Part shown: piece by piece, positions 46,502 through 54,912 of the stretch
Numbering within the stretch: position 1 is the first letter of the stretch
Layout of the letters: each line of letters opens with the position of its first letter
DNA from: an uncultured Bacteroidota bacterium
Lineage (GTDB): Bacteria > Bacteroidota > Bacteroidia > Chitinophagales > LD1
DNA length: 64,000 nucleotides
Reading direction: 5' to 3'
Assembly: GCA_903919075.1 (NCBI GenBank)
Contig: CAIXGR010000075.1
Location: 1 to 64,000 of the forward strand
Position numbers and translations under genes: made by a program
The notes under the pieces: generated by a model
What the model was told of the DNA's origin: nothing
Databases searched by the model: none
Seen by the model: the letters and a program-made list of their open reading frames with translations, nothing else

Positions 46502-48409
46502 ATGGCAAAGAAAAGAGATAGACAAAATGAAAAAACTGGCCCCACAGTTTACAAACAACCTTCCCCTAAAAAACAATCAGCCTATAAAGATCGGGATTTC
46601 ATTAGCCGCTTTTCTCATACTACATTAATTATTGCCATCTCTTTTATTACCTGGTTGTTTTATAAAGCCAGCTTAAACAATCAGTTTACCGATTGGGACG
46701 ATAAAGGATATCTACTAAACAACCTATTGCTAAAAGACCTTTCATTTAATGGTCTGAAAAATATTTTTGTAACTCCGGTTATGGGACATTATCATCCCAT
46801 AACTATTTTAATCTATGCACTTGAGTACCACCTGGTACAATTTGACCCTTGGCTATATCATTTTGATAGTGTCCTATTCCATATGTTTTGCGTAATACTA
46901 TCCTATTGGCTGGTCTACCTGCTAACACAAAACAAAACAGTATCCTCAATAACCGCCCTGCTTTTTAGCCTTCATCCAATGCACGTTGAATCGGTTGCTT
47001 GGATAGCAGGCAGAAAGGATGTACTTTGTACTATGTTTTACTTCGCAGCTTGTATCTGCTATCTCTATTATTTAAGAACCAACGATATTAAAAAGAAGAG
47101 ACCAAGGTATGCGGGTGTTTTCATCCTTTATTTACTGGCTCTTTTATGCAAACCAATTGCTGTAACTCTTCCTTTGGTTTTGCTGCTACTGGACTATTAC
47201 GAAAAACTCAACTGGAAAACATCTGTATTCTTTGAGAAAATTCCATTTTTTATTACTGCTGTATTTTTTGGCCTTTTATCTATTGAAATAAGCCGCACCG
47301 GTGGGGTGATGGATATACATAAAGTAGACTATACTTTTTTTGAGCGCATTAACCTTATGGGGTATACATTGTTTCTTTATTTATGGAAAGCTTTATTGCC
47401 CATACATTTACATAACTTTTATCCATACCCTTCAAAAGTAAATGGCTCAATACCCTACTATTACTTTTCTTTTCCTTTAATAATAGCTGCAGCTTCTTTT
47501 GCGTTTTGGTATTACTTTAGACATAAAAAAGAAATTGTTTTTGGTATGCTTTTCTTTATGGCCAACATTGCATTACTGGTTAAATTTATACCGGTAGGCG
47601 ATGCCATCGTTGCCGAGCGCTATACCTACGCCTCGTACTTTGGCCTATTTTTTATTATAGGGTGGCTGGTATCTTCATTCATTTCAAAAGGAAACTACCA
47701 ATATCCTAAATACCTGGTTCTTATTGTATGTTTCTTTTTTATGGGGTATGCTACCAGTGAAAGGTGCAAAGTATGGTATGATGCGCGTTCACTATGGACG
47801 GATGAAATGGTAAAAGAAGGCGCTCAGGCACCAGTAGCATACAATAATCTTGGGTTTTATTATTTCGAAAAGCGCACTGCCAATGCCACGCCTGCGGAAA
47901 GAAAAAGAGATGCAGATTCGGCTTTATATATGCTGCGCAAAGCGGTGGAGTTTAAGCCTGATTACGTGAATGCTATTGAGGGCCTGGGTATTCTTTACTT
48001 TATGAATCACACCACCGATTCATCGCTTTTCTATTTCAGAAAATTTCTTGAATTAAAGCCATGTTCCGAATCATATTACGATTACGCTCTTTTATTGGAT
48101 AATACAAATCAAAGAGATTCGGCATTACTAGATTACACACAATCAATAATGCTTGATTCAACAAATTGGAAACCGCGCTTAAATAGAGGTATTATTTACC
48201 AGCAACAACGCGACTACGAAAGAGCAATAATAGATTTTGACAAAGCCATAAAAATAGACTCTACCTTGGGTTCAGCGTATTACCAGCGCTCAATTTGCGA
48301 AACAGTATTAGGAAATAGAACACGCGCCTTGGAAGACGTAGAAAAAGCAAGGAGGCTTGGCTTTGCTGAAATAGATAGCCGATTTTACAATAGCTTAAAG
48401 AATCAATAA
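46502..48409 (+). CDS. TMTC-like membrane glycosyltransferase with TPR repeats
   Basis: A 635-residue protein from ATG 46502 (MAKKRDRQNEKTG). Residues about 35-420 hold 10-11 membrane helices, and about 430-635 hold TPR repeats (for example YERAIIDFDKAIKIDSTLG). The first loop has the acidic FTDWDDKGYL expected in GT-C enzymes. HPMHVESVAWIAGRKDVL closely matches the hallmark of eukaryotic TMTC proteins, which O-mannosylate cadherin domains. It is therefore a probable periplasmic protein O-glycosyltransferase. It follows the SprB-repeat T9SS gene by 119 bp. The donor and acceptors are not known. Confidence 0.88.
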   Translation: MAKKRDRQNEKTGPTVYKQPSPKKQSAYKDRDFISRFSHTTLIIAISFITWLFYKASLNNQFTDWDDKGYLLNNLLLKDLSFNGLKNIFVTPVMGHYHPITILIYALEYHLVQFDPWLYHFDSVLFHMFCVILSYWLVYLLTQNKTVSSITALLFSLHPMHVESVAWIAGRKDVLCTMFYFAACICYLYYLRTNDIKKKRPRYAGVFILYLLALLCKPIAVTLPLVLLLLDYYEKLNWKTSVFFEKIPFFITAVFFGLLSIEISRTGGVMDIHKVDYTFFERINLMGYTLFLYLWKALLPIHLHNFYPYPSKVNGSIPYYYFSFPLIIAAASFAFWYYFRHKKEIVFGMLFFMANIALLVKFIPVGDAIVAERYTYASYFGLFFIIGWLVSSFISKGNYQYPKYLVLIVCFFFMGYATSERCKVWYDARSLWTDEMVKEGAQAPVAYNNLGFYYFEKRTANATPAERKRDADSALYMLRKAVEFKPDYVNAIEGLGILYFMNHTTDSSLFYFRKFLELKPCSESYYDYALLLDNTNQRDSALLDYTQSIMLDSTNWKPRLNRGIIYQQQRDYERAIIDFDKAIKIDSTLGSAYYQRSICETVLGNRTRALEDVEKARRLGFAEIDSRFYNSLKNQ

Positions 48410-48420
48410 TATTTTTGAGC

Positions 48421-49860
48421 CTAAACTATTTCAGAAGAACGTAAAATAGGAGATAAATTCGTTTCCCAATTTTCGTTTTTTTTAATCTCCTGGTTTCCAG
48501 ATTCACTTTTTGTTATAATCTGGTTTGAAAATTGGGAAAAATCTGCAACTGATTGTGTAAGATATTTTTTTCTTTCTGCTGAAAGGTGAAGTTCTTCAAG
48601 GGGATTAAAGTCTTTTTGCACATATTCAAAAAGCGGTTCCATACCATTCTTACTCACCGGAGCATACATCCAATCACCATTCCGCATAACAAAGCGCTTA
48701 TCGCCTTCAATAAATGCAAATTGGTTATATTTATATTTCTCTAAAGTTTTATCCTCATTATCGTACCAAAAACTTTGCAGCACGGGCATATTCCGATCGT
48801 GCTCTTCCATTAAAGTTCCTTCATCGGTTGGTAAGCCACTAGCCCTTATAATGTCATGATACATAAAGCGCGAACTTACATTGTGCGATTTTATGCCGCT
48901 TTGGCGGTTTTCATGATCAAGCCAAAACAGCGGCACTCTGTTTCCACCATCAGTAACATTATTAAAATGATATTGCCATCCCTGATCGCCAAAATTATCG
49001 CCGTGGTCCGAACAGAAAACCATTAAATTATCATCCTCACTATGCATTTCTTTGCAAAAATTGTCTACATCATCCCTAATCAACTCCCATGATAATTTTT
49101 GCTTGCTTTTTAAAAGGTCAAGATCTGCCTGGCTAAGAACCTGTTTTTCTTTTTTCAAAAACGTTCGTGAAATGAAATGATAAAGTATATACCACTCGTG
49201 CATTTTACCCCGAAATGATTTATTCATTAAAGTAAATACATCGGCGGTATGATAGGGATAGTGAGGCTCCATAAGGTTTATAAACATAAACACCGGCTGG
49301 CCCTTCGCGTTATTTTCTGCAATAAGTTGTTTCGCCTTCTCAAAAGCCACATGGGCTGTTTTCTGTGTCCAAACAATTTCATGCCTTAAGTCTTCAATTA
49401 TCTTTTCTATTACTTTAAAATCGGGCCTACGCATCATACGGCGTATTCTGGGTCTGTTAAATGCTAAAGCTAACCGTAATAATAATTGGTCGTTAGGCTC
49501 AGTTAAATCCCATGTTTTATGTACTTCATCAAAGCCCTTGCTTACATTAAATATATCGGTAGTAACAATATTGGCTGTAACCTGTATTGATTTATAACCC
49601 GCCAGCTTCAGCTTTTCCGGCAACGAAGGAATTTCATCTTTAAACCAACGCGAATGTGTTGCAGCACCATGCTGATGAGGTAGCATACCGGTAAACATAC
49701 TGCATGTGCCGGGCAATGTCCAACAACCTGATGAACGGGCATTACTGAATTGTACGGCGTTTTTTTCTAAGTAAGGAACTCCGGCACCTTGTTCAGTATA
49801 TACCGAATCATACCGTAAGCTATCGGCCACTACCATGATTATGTTCTTGGGAGCTGCCAT
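48421..49860 (-). CDS. Sulfatase-like hydrolase with Thr at the nucleophile site
   Basis: A 479-residue member of the alkaline phosphatase/sulfatase superfamily, without a signal peptide. Metal-site features are VVADSLRYDSV (Asp13) and FCSDHGDNFGDQGW. Where sulfatases have C/S-x-P-x-R, this has TLPGT, with Thr48 at the nucleophile position and no Arg, inside GCWTLPGTCSMFTG. It therefore cannot carry formylglycine. A Thr nucleophile is known in lipoteichoic acid synthases and phosphoethanolamine transferases, so it may act on phosphodiesters. The location (cytoplasmic) and substrate are uncertain. It is convergent with the TMTC-like gene. Confidence 0.82.
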   Translation of the reverse strand: MAAPKNIIMVVADSLRYDSVYTEQGAGVPYLEKNAVQFSNARSSGCWTLPGTCSMFTGMLPHQHGAATHSRWFKDEIPSLPEKLKLAGYKSIQVTANIVTTDIFNVSKGFDEVHKTWDLTEPNDQLLLRLALAFNRPRIRRMMRRPDFKVIEKIIEDLRHEIVWTQKTAHVAFEKAKQLIAENNAKGQPVFMFINLMEPHYPYHTADVFTLMNKSFRGKMHEWYILYHFISRTFLKKEKQVLSQADLDLLKSKQKLSWELIRDDVDNFCKEMHSEDDNLMVFCSDHGDNFGDQGWQYHFNNVTDGGNRVPLFWLDHENRQSGIKSHNVSSRFMYHDIIRASGLPTDEGTLMEEHDRNMPVLQSFWYDNEDKTLEKYKYNQFAFIEGDKRFVMRNGDWMYAPVSKNGMEPLFEYVQKDFNPLEELHLSAERKKYLTQSVADFSQFSNQIITKSESGNQEIKKNENWETNLSPILRSSEIV

Positions 49861-50048
49861 TGCTTATTGGTTACGATTAATTAAAAATAAGTTACTGAAA
49901 GTGTGGGCATGGGCGGGTTTGTAGCTAACGCTAAACCATATTAGCGCGCAGAAGTATATTACGCTAAAGGTGCATAAACAAACATCACAAAAATCATAAA
50001 TTGACATAGCCCATGTATTACACAGGGCCGCTCTTGGGTGAGACGATA

Positions 50049-50079
50049 CGAATATACACAAACTGTTTAAATAAGTCAA
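50049..50079 (-). promoter_or_regulatory. Promoter TTG-N20-TATATTCG, minus strand
   Basis: On the minus strand TTG (50077-50079) is followed after 20 nt by TATATTCG (50049-50056). The predicted start is near 50043, about 180 nt before the sulfatase-like gene. Confidence 0.5.
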
Positions 50080-50114
50080 GCTATTGGACCTAAATTAATA
50101 CCGGCACGGGTTAG

Positions 50115-50134
50115 GCATAATTTTACGCTTATGC
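50115..50134. repeat. Inverted repeat, 6-bp arms
   Basis: GCATAA / TTATGC arms with an 8-nt loop, just before the larger palindrome at 50140. Confidence 0.6.
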
Positions 50135-50139
50135 ATTTA

Positions 50140-50164
50140 ATAATCAATATATTATATTGATTAT
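50140..50164. repeat. 25-bp AT-rich palindrome
   Basis: Perfect 12-bp arms around a single central T (left arm ATAATCAATATA). It could be a regulator's operator or a hairpin. It lies upstream of the minus-strand promoter at 50049. Confidence 0.75.
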
Positions 50165-50291
50165 AGGCACTTGTAGAAAAGAGATTATTGATTGTAACTA
50201 ATTACTTGGTTAATATTAAATAGGCCATATTACCGGTTAAACTTCAAATTTGTCGGAATATATTGTTCATTATTTGGCACCGGTATACAAT

Positions 50292-50321
50292 AAAAAAACC
50301 CACCGATAATGAGGTGGGTTT
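50292..50321 (-). terminator. Rho-independent terminator after rplQ
   Basis: On the minus strand a 9-bp stem (AAACCCACC / GGTGGGTTT) with an 8-nt loop is followed by a T run. It closes the alpha operon. Confidence 0.92.
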
Positions 50322-50343
50322 CTTATTATTATTTGCAGATGAT

Positions 50344-50847
50344 TTATTCTTCTGACTTTGTTTCGTCAGCAGCTTTTTCTTCACCTTTAGCTTTTTTGGT
50401 TGTTGTTTTCTTAACCCCTGCAGCACCTCTTCTGGTTTTCTTCTTAGGCTCTGTAGTTTTAGCAGTGTTTTTGTTTTGAGTATACGAATCGTTGAAATCA
50501 ACCAACTCAATCATTGCCATTTCAGCTGAATCGCCGGGGCGGAAACCAGTTTTAATAATACGGGTATAACCACCTGGCCTGTTGGCTACTTTTGGGCCTA
50601 TTGTGCTAAACAATTCTTCACAGCTCTTTTTATCATTTAAGTAGCTGAATACAGTACGTCTGTTATGCGTAGTATTTTCTTTGCTTCTGTTTACTAGTGG
50701 CTCAATATACCCTCTTAAAGCTTTCGCCTTTGCAAGTGTGGTAAATATTCTCTTGTACTGAACAAGCGAAATAGCCAGGTTCATCATCAATGCATGACGA
50801 TGTGCAGTTTTTCTGCCTAAATTATTTACTTTATCTCCGTGTCTCAT
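50344..50847 (-). CDS. rplQ: 50S ribosomal protein L17
   Basis: A 167-residue L17, which binds 23S rRNA near the exit tunnel. The core (MRHGDKVNNLGRKTAHRHAL, LFSTIGPKVANRPGGYTRII) fills about 120 residues. A basic Lys/Thr/Ala tail of about 45 residues follows, as is common in Bacteroidota. It is the last gene of the infA-rplQ unit, with a terminator 22 bp downstream. Confidence 0.97.
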   Translation of the reverse strand: MRHGDKVNNLGRKTAHRHALMMNLAISLVQYKRIFTTLAKAKALRGYIEPLVNRSKENTTHNRRTVFSYLNDKKSCEELFSTIGPKVANRPGGYTRIIKTGFRPGDSAEMAMIELVDFNDSYTQNKNTAKTTEPKKKTRRGAAGVKKTTTKKAKGEEKAADETKSEE

Positions 50848-50903
50848 TTCAATTCAATTTTATAAATCCGTATTATTTTTTCTCTTTTCTTAAATTAAGA
50901 TAA

Positions 50904-51893
50904 TCACTCGTCTAATTTGTATTTGCTCAAATCCATACCAAAGCTAAGGCCTTTTTCGTGCAACAAAGCTTCAATTTCAACTAAAGATTTTCTACCGAAG
51001 TTTCTGAACTTAAGAAGGTCATTAGTATTAAACTGAACAAGCTCTTCTAAAGTATTAATCTTAGCTGCTTTTAAACAGTTGAATGCACGAACTGAAAGAT
51101 CTAAATCTTCTAAAGGCGTTTTAAGCAACTTGCGCATGTGTAATACATGTTCATCAACCATTTCTGTTTCGGTAGCTGTTGGGCTATCGAATGAAATATG
51201 TTCATCAGTAATCAGCATCAGGTGTTGAATCAATACTCTTGAAGCTTCTTTTACTGCTTCTTCAGGATGAATTGTTCCATCGGTAGAAACTTCAAGAACT
51301 AATTTTTCGAAATCCACTCTTTGTTCTACACGGAAAGGCTCAACAGCATATTTGACGTTCTTTATTGGAGTGTAAATAGCATCAACCGGTATAAAACCTA
51401 TTGGATGTTCTTTAGAGTTTTCGTCGGCAGGAACATAACCACGGCCTTTTGATATAGTTAATTCAATCTCAAGGTTCACATTTCCTTCCATATTGCAAAT
51501 TACCAACTCAGGATTCATTACCTGGTAAACGTTAGTATGTTTTTCAATATGTTCAGCCTTAAACTGGCTTGCATTTTTTAGGGCGATATAAATTTTGTCG
51601 GCTGTATTTTCGTCATCCATAACCTTTTTTAAGCGCACTTGCTTAAGGTTAAGTACTATTTCAGTAATATCTTCCAACACGCCTTTAATAGTAGAAAACT
51701 CATGGTCGATACCGGTAATTTTAAGACCACTTACCGCATAGCCTTCTAATGAAGAAAGAAGAACTCTTCTTAATGCATTGCCAATAGTTACACCAAAACC
51801 AGGCTCGAGCGGTTTAAATTCAAAAGTTCCTTCAAAATCAGTTGCTTTTTGTAAAGTAATTTTGTCGGGTTTTTGAAAAGTTAATAGTGCCAT
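50904..51893 (-). CDS. rpoA: RNA polymerase alpha subunit
   Basis: A 329-residue alpha subunit. The N-terminal dimerisation domain (about 1-230) has FVFEPLEPGFG-like FKPLEPGFGVTIGNALRRVL. A linker and the C-terminal domain follow (about 255-329), with FNCLKAAKINTLEELV, then KFRNFGRKSLVEIEALL, which contact upstream promoter DNA and activators. Length and order (rpsD-rpoA-rplQ) are standard. Confidence 0.98.
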   Translation of the reverse strand: MALLTFQKPDKITLQKATDFEGTFEFKPLEPGFGVTIGNALRRVLLSSLEGYAVSGLKITGIDHEFSTIKGVLEDITEIVLNLKQVRLKKVMDDENTADKIYIALKNASQFKAEHIEKHTNVYQVMNPELVICNMEGNVNLEIELTISKGRGYVPADENSKEHPIGFIPVDAIYTPIKNVKYAVEPFRVEQRVDFEKLVLEVSTDGTIHPEEAVKEASRVLIQHLMLITDEHISFDSPTATETEMVDEHVLHMRKLLKTPLEDLDLSVRAFNCLKAAKINTLEELVQFNTNDLLKFRNFGRKSLVEIEALLHEKGLSFGMDLSKYKLDE

Positions 51894-51950
51894 ATTTATT
51901 TAAGATTTATTTAGATTAAAAAATTGTCCTCGAATCTCAGACTCACTTTT

Positions 51951-52556
51951 TTACTTAGAATACAACTCAACAATCAATTGCTCATTAATGTTTTCCGGTA
52001 TTTGCTCTCTCTCAGGAAAATCAACAAAAGTGCCTTCAACAGTTCTTTCATCTAAAGTAAGCCAGTTGAATCTTTTTCCTTTACGGCCAATAGAATCCTG
52101 AACTACTGTAAGATTTTTAGATCTTTCACGTAAACCTACTTTATCGCCTGGTTTTAATGTAAAAGATGGAATGCTAACTACTTGGCCGTTAACTACTACG
52201 TGTTTGTGTGTAACTAACTGGCGGGCCTGTGCGCGTGATGCTGCAAAACCAAGACGGTAAATTGTATTATCTAACCGTGCTTCCAAAAGTTTTAAAAGGT
52301 TATCACCGGTAACACCTTTTTTGCGAGAAGCCTTTTCGAAAAGGTTTCTGAACTGGCGCTCTAACAAGCCATAGGTATATTTTGCCTTCTGTTTTTCCTT
52401 CAACTGAATAGCATATTCAGAAGTGGTTTTTCTTTTCTTCGACATGCCGTGCTGCCCTGGAGGATAGCTTCTTTTTTCGAAGTATTTGTCGCTTCCGAAA
52501 ATAGCATCGCCGAATTTACGAGCAATCTTGGTGGTAGGTCCTATATATCTTGCCAT
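51951..52556 (-). CDS. rpsD: 30S ribosomal protein S4
   Basis: A 201-residue S4, a primary 16S rRNA binder. It begins [20 protein letters not shown], a form without the N-terminal zinc cysteines. The S4 RNA-binding domain includes [20 protein letters not shown], then [20 protein letters not shown]. It lies between rpsK and rpoA. Confidence 0.98.
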   Translation of the reverse strand: MARYIGPTTKIARKFGDAIFGSDKYFEKRSYPPGQHGMSKKRKTTSEYAIQLKEKQKAKYTYGLLERQFRNLFEKASRKKGVTGDNLLKLLEARLDNTIYRLGFAASRAQARQLVTHKHVVVNGQVVSIPSFTLKPGDKVGLRERSKNLTVVQDSIGRKGKRFNWLTLDERTVEGTFVDFPEREQIPENINEQLIVELYSK

Positions 52557-52617
52557 TGATAACTTTTATTAAAGGTTTTTTTCTAATTATTGTTTACTGA
52601 ATATTCTGTCAAATCAA

Positions 52618-53037
52618 TTACACTCTTCTCTTCTTAGGTGCACGGCAGCCATTGTGAGGTATTGGTGTCATATCATTGATTACTGTTACTTCAATTCCAC
52701 TGGTGTAAATGGTTCTGATAGCAGATTCGCGACCAGCACCCGGGCCTTTTACAAACACTTCAACTTTTCTTAAACCTGCTTCATGTGCAACACGTGCAGC
52801 TTCCGATGCAGCCATTTGTGCAGCATAAGGAGTATTCTTTTTTGAACCTCTGAAACCTACACGGCCTGCAGAGCTCCAGCTAATGGTTTGACCGGTAGCA
52901 TTGGTAAAAGTGATAATGATGTTATTGAAAGTAGCATTAACAAATGCTTTGCCTTCTGCATCTACTTTTACTACTCTTTTTTTAGCCTTTGCTTTTGTTA
53001 CCGCCGATTGTTGCGCAGGTGTTTGCTGTTTTGCCAT
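52618..53037 (-). CDS. rpsK: 30S ribosomal protein S11
   Basis: A 139-residue S11 of the 30S platform. It has a short Ala/Lys-rich N-terminal extension, then [37 protein letters not shown] and the C-terminal [15 protein letters not shown]. It is in the standard place between rpsM and rpsD. Confidence 0.98.
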   Translation of the reverse strand: MAKQQTPAQQSAVTKAKAKKRVVKVDAEGKAFVNATFNNIIITFTNATGQTISWSSAGRVGFRGSKKNTPYAAQMAASEAARVAHEAGLRKVEVFVKGPGAGRESAIRTIYTSGIEVTVINDMTPIPHNGCRAPKKRRV

Positions 53038-53075
53038 TTTTATTTCTATTACTATTAATCGTTAACTAAATAATA

Positions 53076-53453
53076 TTACTTGGTTACCATTTTCTTATTA
53101 GCTACTGTCTTACGTTTACCTTTACGAGTTCTCGCATTGGTTTTAGTTCTTTGGCCGCGAACCGGTAAACCTTTTCTGTGGCGCATACCACGGAATGTGT
53201 TGATATCCTGCAGACGTTTGATGTTTTGTTGCATCTCGCCTTTCAATTCACCTTCAACTTTTAAATGTTCGCCAATGTAGCGGATGATTCCGTTTACCTG
53301 CTCATCATTCCAGTCTTTTACCTTAATGCTAACATCGATTTTATTAGCGGAAAGGATTTTGCCTGCAGTAGTTCTGCCAATGCCATAAACGTATGTAAGG
53401 CCTATAACGCCTCTTTTGTTTTTCGGAAGATCAACACCTGATATTCTAGCCAT
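53076..53453 (-). CDS. rpsM: 30S ribosomal protein S13
   Basis: A 125-residue S13 of the 30S head, which touches the P-site tRNA and the 50S subunit. It opens [31 protein letters not shown] is the helix-two-turn-helix, and [20 protein letters not shown] lies near the basic C-terminus. It is preceded by rpmJ. Confidence 0.98.
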   Translation of the reverse strand: MARISGVDLPKNKRGVIGLTYVYGIGRTTAGKILSANKIDVSIKVKDWNDEQVNGIIRYIGEHLKVEGELKGEMQQNIKRLQDINTFRGMRHRKGLPVRGQRTKTNARTRKGKRKTVANKKMVTK

Positions 53454-53487
53454 ATTATTTTAATGAATATGTTTTTTAATTAATTAA

Positions 53488-53604
53488 TTACCCTTGACGT
53501 TGTTTGTACTTAGGATTCTTTTTATTGATAATAAAAACAACACCCTTGCGCCTTACAATTTTGCAGTCAACGCTTCTCTTTTTTACTGATGCTCTTACTT
53601 TCAT
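53488..53604 (-). CDS. rpmJ: 50S ribosomal protein L36
   Basis: A 38-residue frame: [20 protein letters not shown] then [18 protein letters not shown]. The length and sequence are those of L36. Only one of the four usual zinc ligands (Cys14) remains, so this is the zinc-independent form. It lies between infA and rpsM, its normal place. The gene was read directly from the DNA. Confidence 0.96.
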   Translation of the reverse strand: MKVRASVKKRSVDCKIVRRKGVVFIINKKNPKYKQRQG

Positions 53605-53644
53605 TGCTGTTATCTTAAAACTTATATTAAATACTAATTATTAA

Positions 53645-53863
53645 TTATTTATATCTGAACGTTATTCTGCCTTTATTCAAATCATAAGGGCTCATTTCAA
53701 CCTGAACTTTATCACCGGGTAGAATTTTAATATAATTCATTCTCATTTTACCCGAAATATGTGCAATAATCTCGTGCCCGTTTTCCAATTTCACCCTGAA
53801 CATTGCGTTACTCAATGCTTCAGTTATCGTTCCGTCTTGTTTTATCAGGTCTTGTTTTGCCAT
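53645..53863 (-). CDS. infA: Translation initiation factor IF-1
   Basis: A 72-residue S1-fold protein that occupies the A site during initiation. It opens [40 protein letters not shown], then [20 protein letters not shown], are the usual strands. It is the first gene of the infA-rpmJ-rpsM-rpsK-rpsD-rpoA-rplQ unit and has a strong promoter upstream. Confidence 0.98.
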   Translation of the reverse strand: MAKQDLIKQDGTITEALSNAMFRVKLENGHEIIAHISGKMRMNYIKILPGDKVQVEMSPYDLNKGRITFRYK

Positions 53864-53927
53864 TCAATTAGTTATGTTCCAACACCTTTTTTTGCTTTGC
53901 GCATTAAACGCCTTTAAAAAAGGAACG

Positions 53928-53958
53928 CAAATATAGGGTTTATAGACAGAGTTACAAA
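53928..53958 (-). promoter_or_regulatory. Canonical promoter of infA and the alpha operon
   Basis: On the minus strand TTTG (53955-53958), a 19-nt spacer and TATATTTG (53928-53935) give a perfect Bacteroidota promoter. The spacer starts TAACTCTG, and the sequence after the box is CGTTCCTTTTTT. Both features are shared with the rplE promoter. The start codon is about 65 nt downstream. Confidence 0.85.
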
Positions 53959-53994
53959 TACTGACGTAATTTTCTTTGCGAGTTAGTTTCAACC

Positions 53995-54795
53995 CTATAT
54001 TTTAACTAATTGAGGGTTCTCCTGTATAGCTTTTTCAATCCACTCAAAAGTGGTCAATATTTCCGCTTTTTGGTTTTTTACCACCACAGTATGCTCAAAA
54101 TGAACCGATGGCAGGCCATCTTGGGTAGCTATAGTCCAATTATCCCTTTTAGTGTAAACATCCTTTCGGCCCAAATTAACCATGGGTTCAATGGCTATAA
54201 CACAGTTTTCAGGCAATTTTTGCCCCTCTCCTTTTCTACCGTAATTAGGCACTTGGGGGTCTTCATGCAAAGTTTTACCTACACCATGCCCTACAAGTTC
54301 ACGTACACATTTAAAGCCATTTTCTCTTTCACAATAATCTTGCACCGCAAAACCAATATCGCCTGTTCTTTTACTTACCAAAGCCTGTTCAATACCTAAG
54401 TAAAGCGACTGCTTCGTAACGCGCATCAATTTTTCATATTCCGGCCTTACTTTGCCCACCCCAAAGGTATAAGCCATATCACCGTGGTAGCCATTCATAA
54501 AAACTCCGCAATCTAACGATACAAGGTCGCCCTCTTTAAACTCATCAGGTTTCGGAATGCCATGCACTACCTCATCATTAACCGATATGCAAAGCGAGGC
54601 CGGATATTTATTATAGCCTTTAAAAGAAGGATGGCCGCCGTGATCTTTAATATATTCTTCAGCAAATTTATCAAGCTGTTCACCTGTAACACCGGCCTTT
54701 AAAATTTTAGCCACTTCGGCCAAAGTTTTAGAGAGCAATTCGCAGCTTTTGCGGATTAACTCAATTTCTTCCTGTGTTTTTATTTTAATGGCCAT
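53995..54795 (-). CDS. map: Methionine aminopeptidase, type I
   Basis: A 266-residue enzyme that removes N-terminal methionine from new proteins. Metal ligands are visible: His in YPASLCISVNDEVVHGIP, Asp in VSLDCGVFMNGYHGDMA, His in ELVGHGVGKTLHEDPQVPNY, and Glu in IAIEPMVNLG and SVHFEHTVVV. The length is typical. It lies between secY, after a terminator, and the infA promoter. Confidence 0.97.
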   Translation of the reverse strand: MAIKIKTQEEIELIRKSCELLSKTLAEVAKILKAGVTGEQLDKFAEEYIKDHGGHPSFKGYNKYPASLCISVNDEVVHGIPKPDEFKEGDLVSLDCGVFMNGYHGDMAYTFGVGKVRPEYEKLMRVTKQSLYLGIEQALVSKRTGDIGFAVQDYCERENGFKCVRELVGHGVGKTLHEDPQVPNYGRKGEGQKLPENCVIAIEPMVNLGRKDVYTKRDNWTIATQDGLPSVHFEHTVVVKNQKAEILTTFEWIEKAIQENPQLVKI

Positions 54796-54827
54796 TGTTT
54801 CAATCTATCGAACAAAAAAACTTTTTT

Positions 54828-54835
54828 CAAATTTA
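54828..54835 (-). promoter_or_regulatory. Possible -7 box for map
   Basis: Minus-strand TAAATTTG fits TAnnTTTG and lies 32 nt before the map start, just after the secY terminator. No clear TTTG is seen at the expected distance. Confidence 0.35.
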
Positions 54836-54866
54836 CTTTTTCTGCAATGCTTTACGCATAAAACGT

Positions 54867-54899
54867 AAAAAAAAACCCTCTCGTTGCTGAGAGGGGTTT
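54867..54899 (-). terminator. Rho-independent terminator between secY and map
   Basis: On the minus strand AACCCCTCTC and GAGAGGGTT form a strong stem with a short loop, then a long T run. It divides the spc operon after secY. Confidence 0.9.
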
Positions 54900-54912
54900 C
54901 AATTTTTTCGGT

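Larger units (their letters stand above)
49861..50291. other. Long intergenic region with promoter and inverted repeats; possible ncRNA or leader
   Basis: No convincing gene is present. A minus-strand promoter (50049-50079) would give a transcript from about 50043 towards the sulfatase-like gene. That transcript contains two stems: 50009-50028 (GCCC/GGGC and TGT/ACA with one bulge) and 49916-49937 (GGTTT/AAACC and AGC/GCT with a 2-nt bulge). A 71-codon frame at 49864-50079 has no recognisable domain and is rejected. Upstream are two more inverted repeats (50115-50134 and 50140-50164). Confidence 0.45.

Noticed and set aside
49864-50079. A 71-codon frame upstream of the sulfatase-like gene
   Set aside because: No domain, unusual Cys/Phe-rich composition and overlap with a predicted promoter. 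A non-coding role for this stretch fits better.
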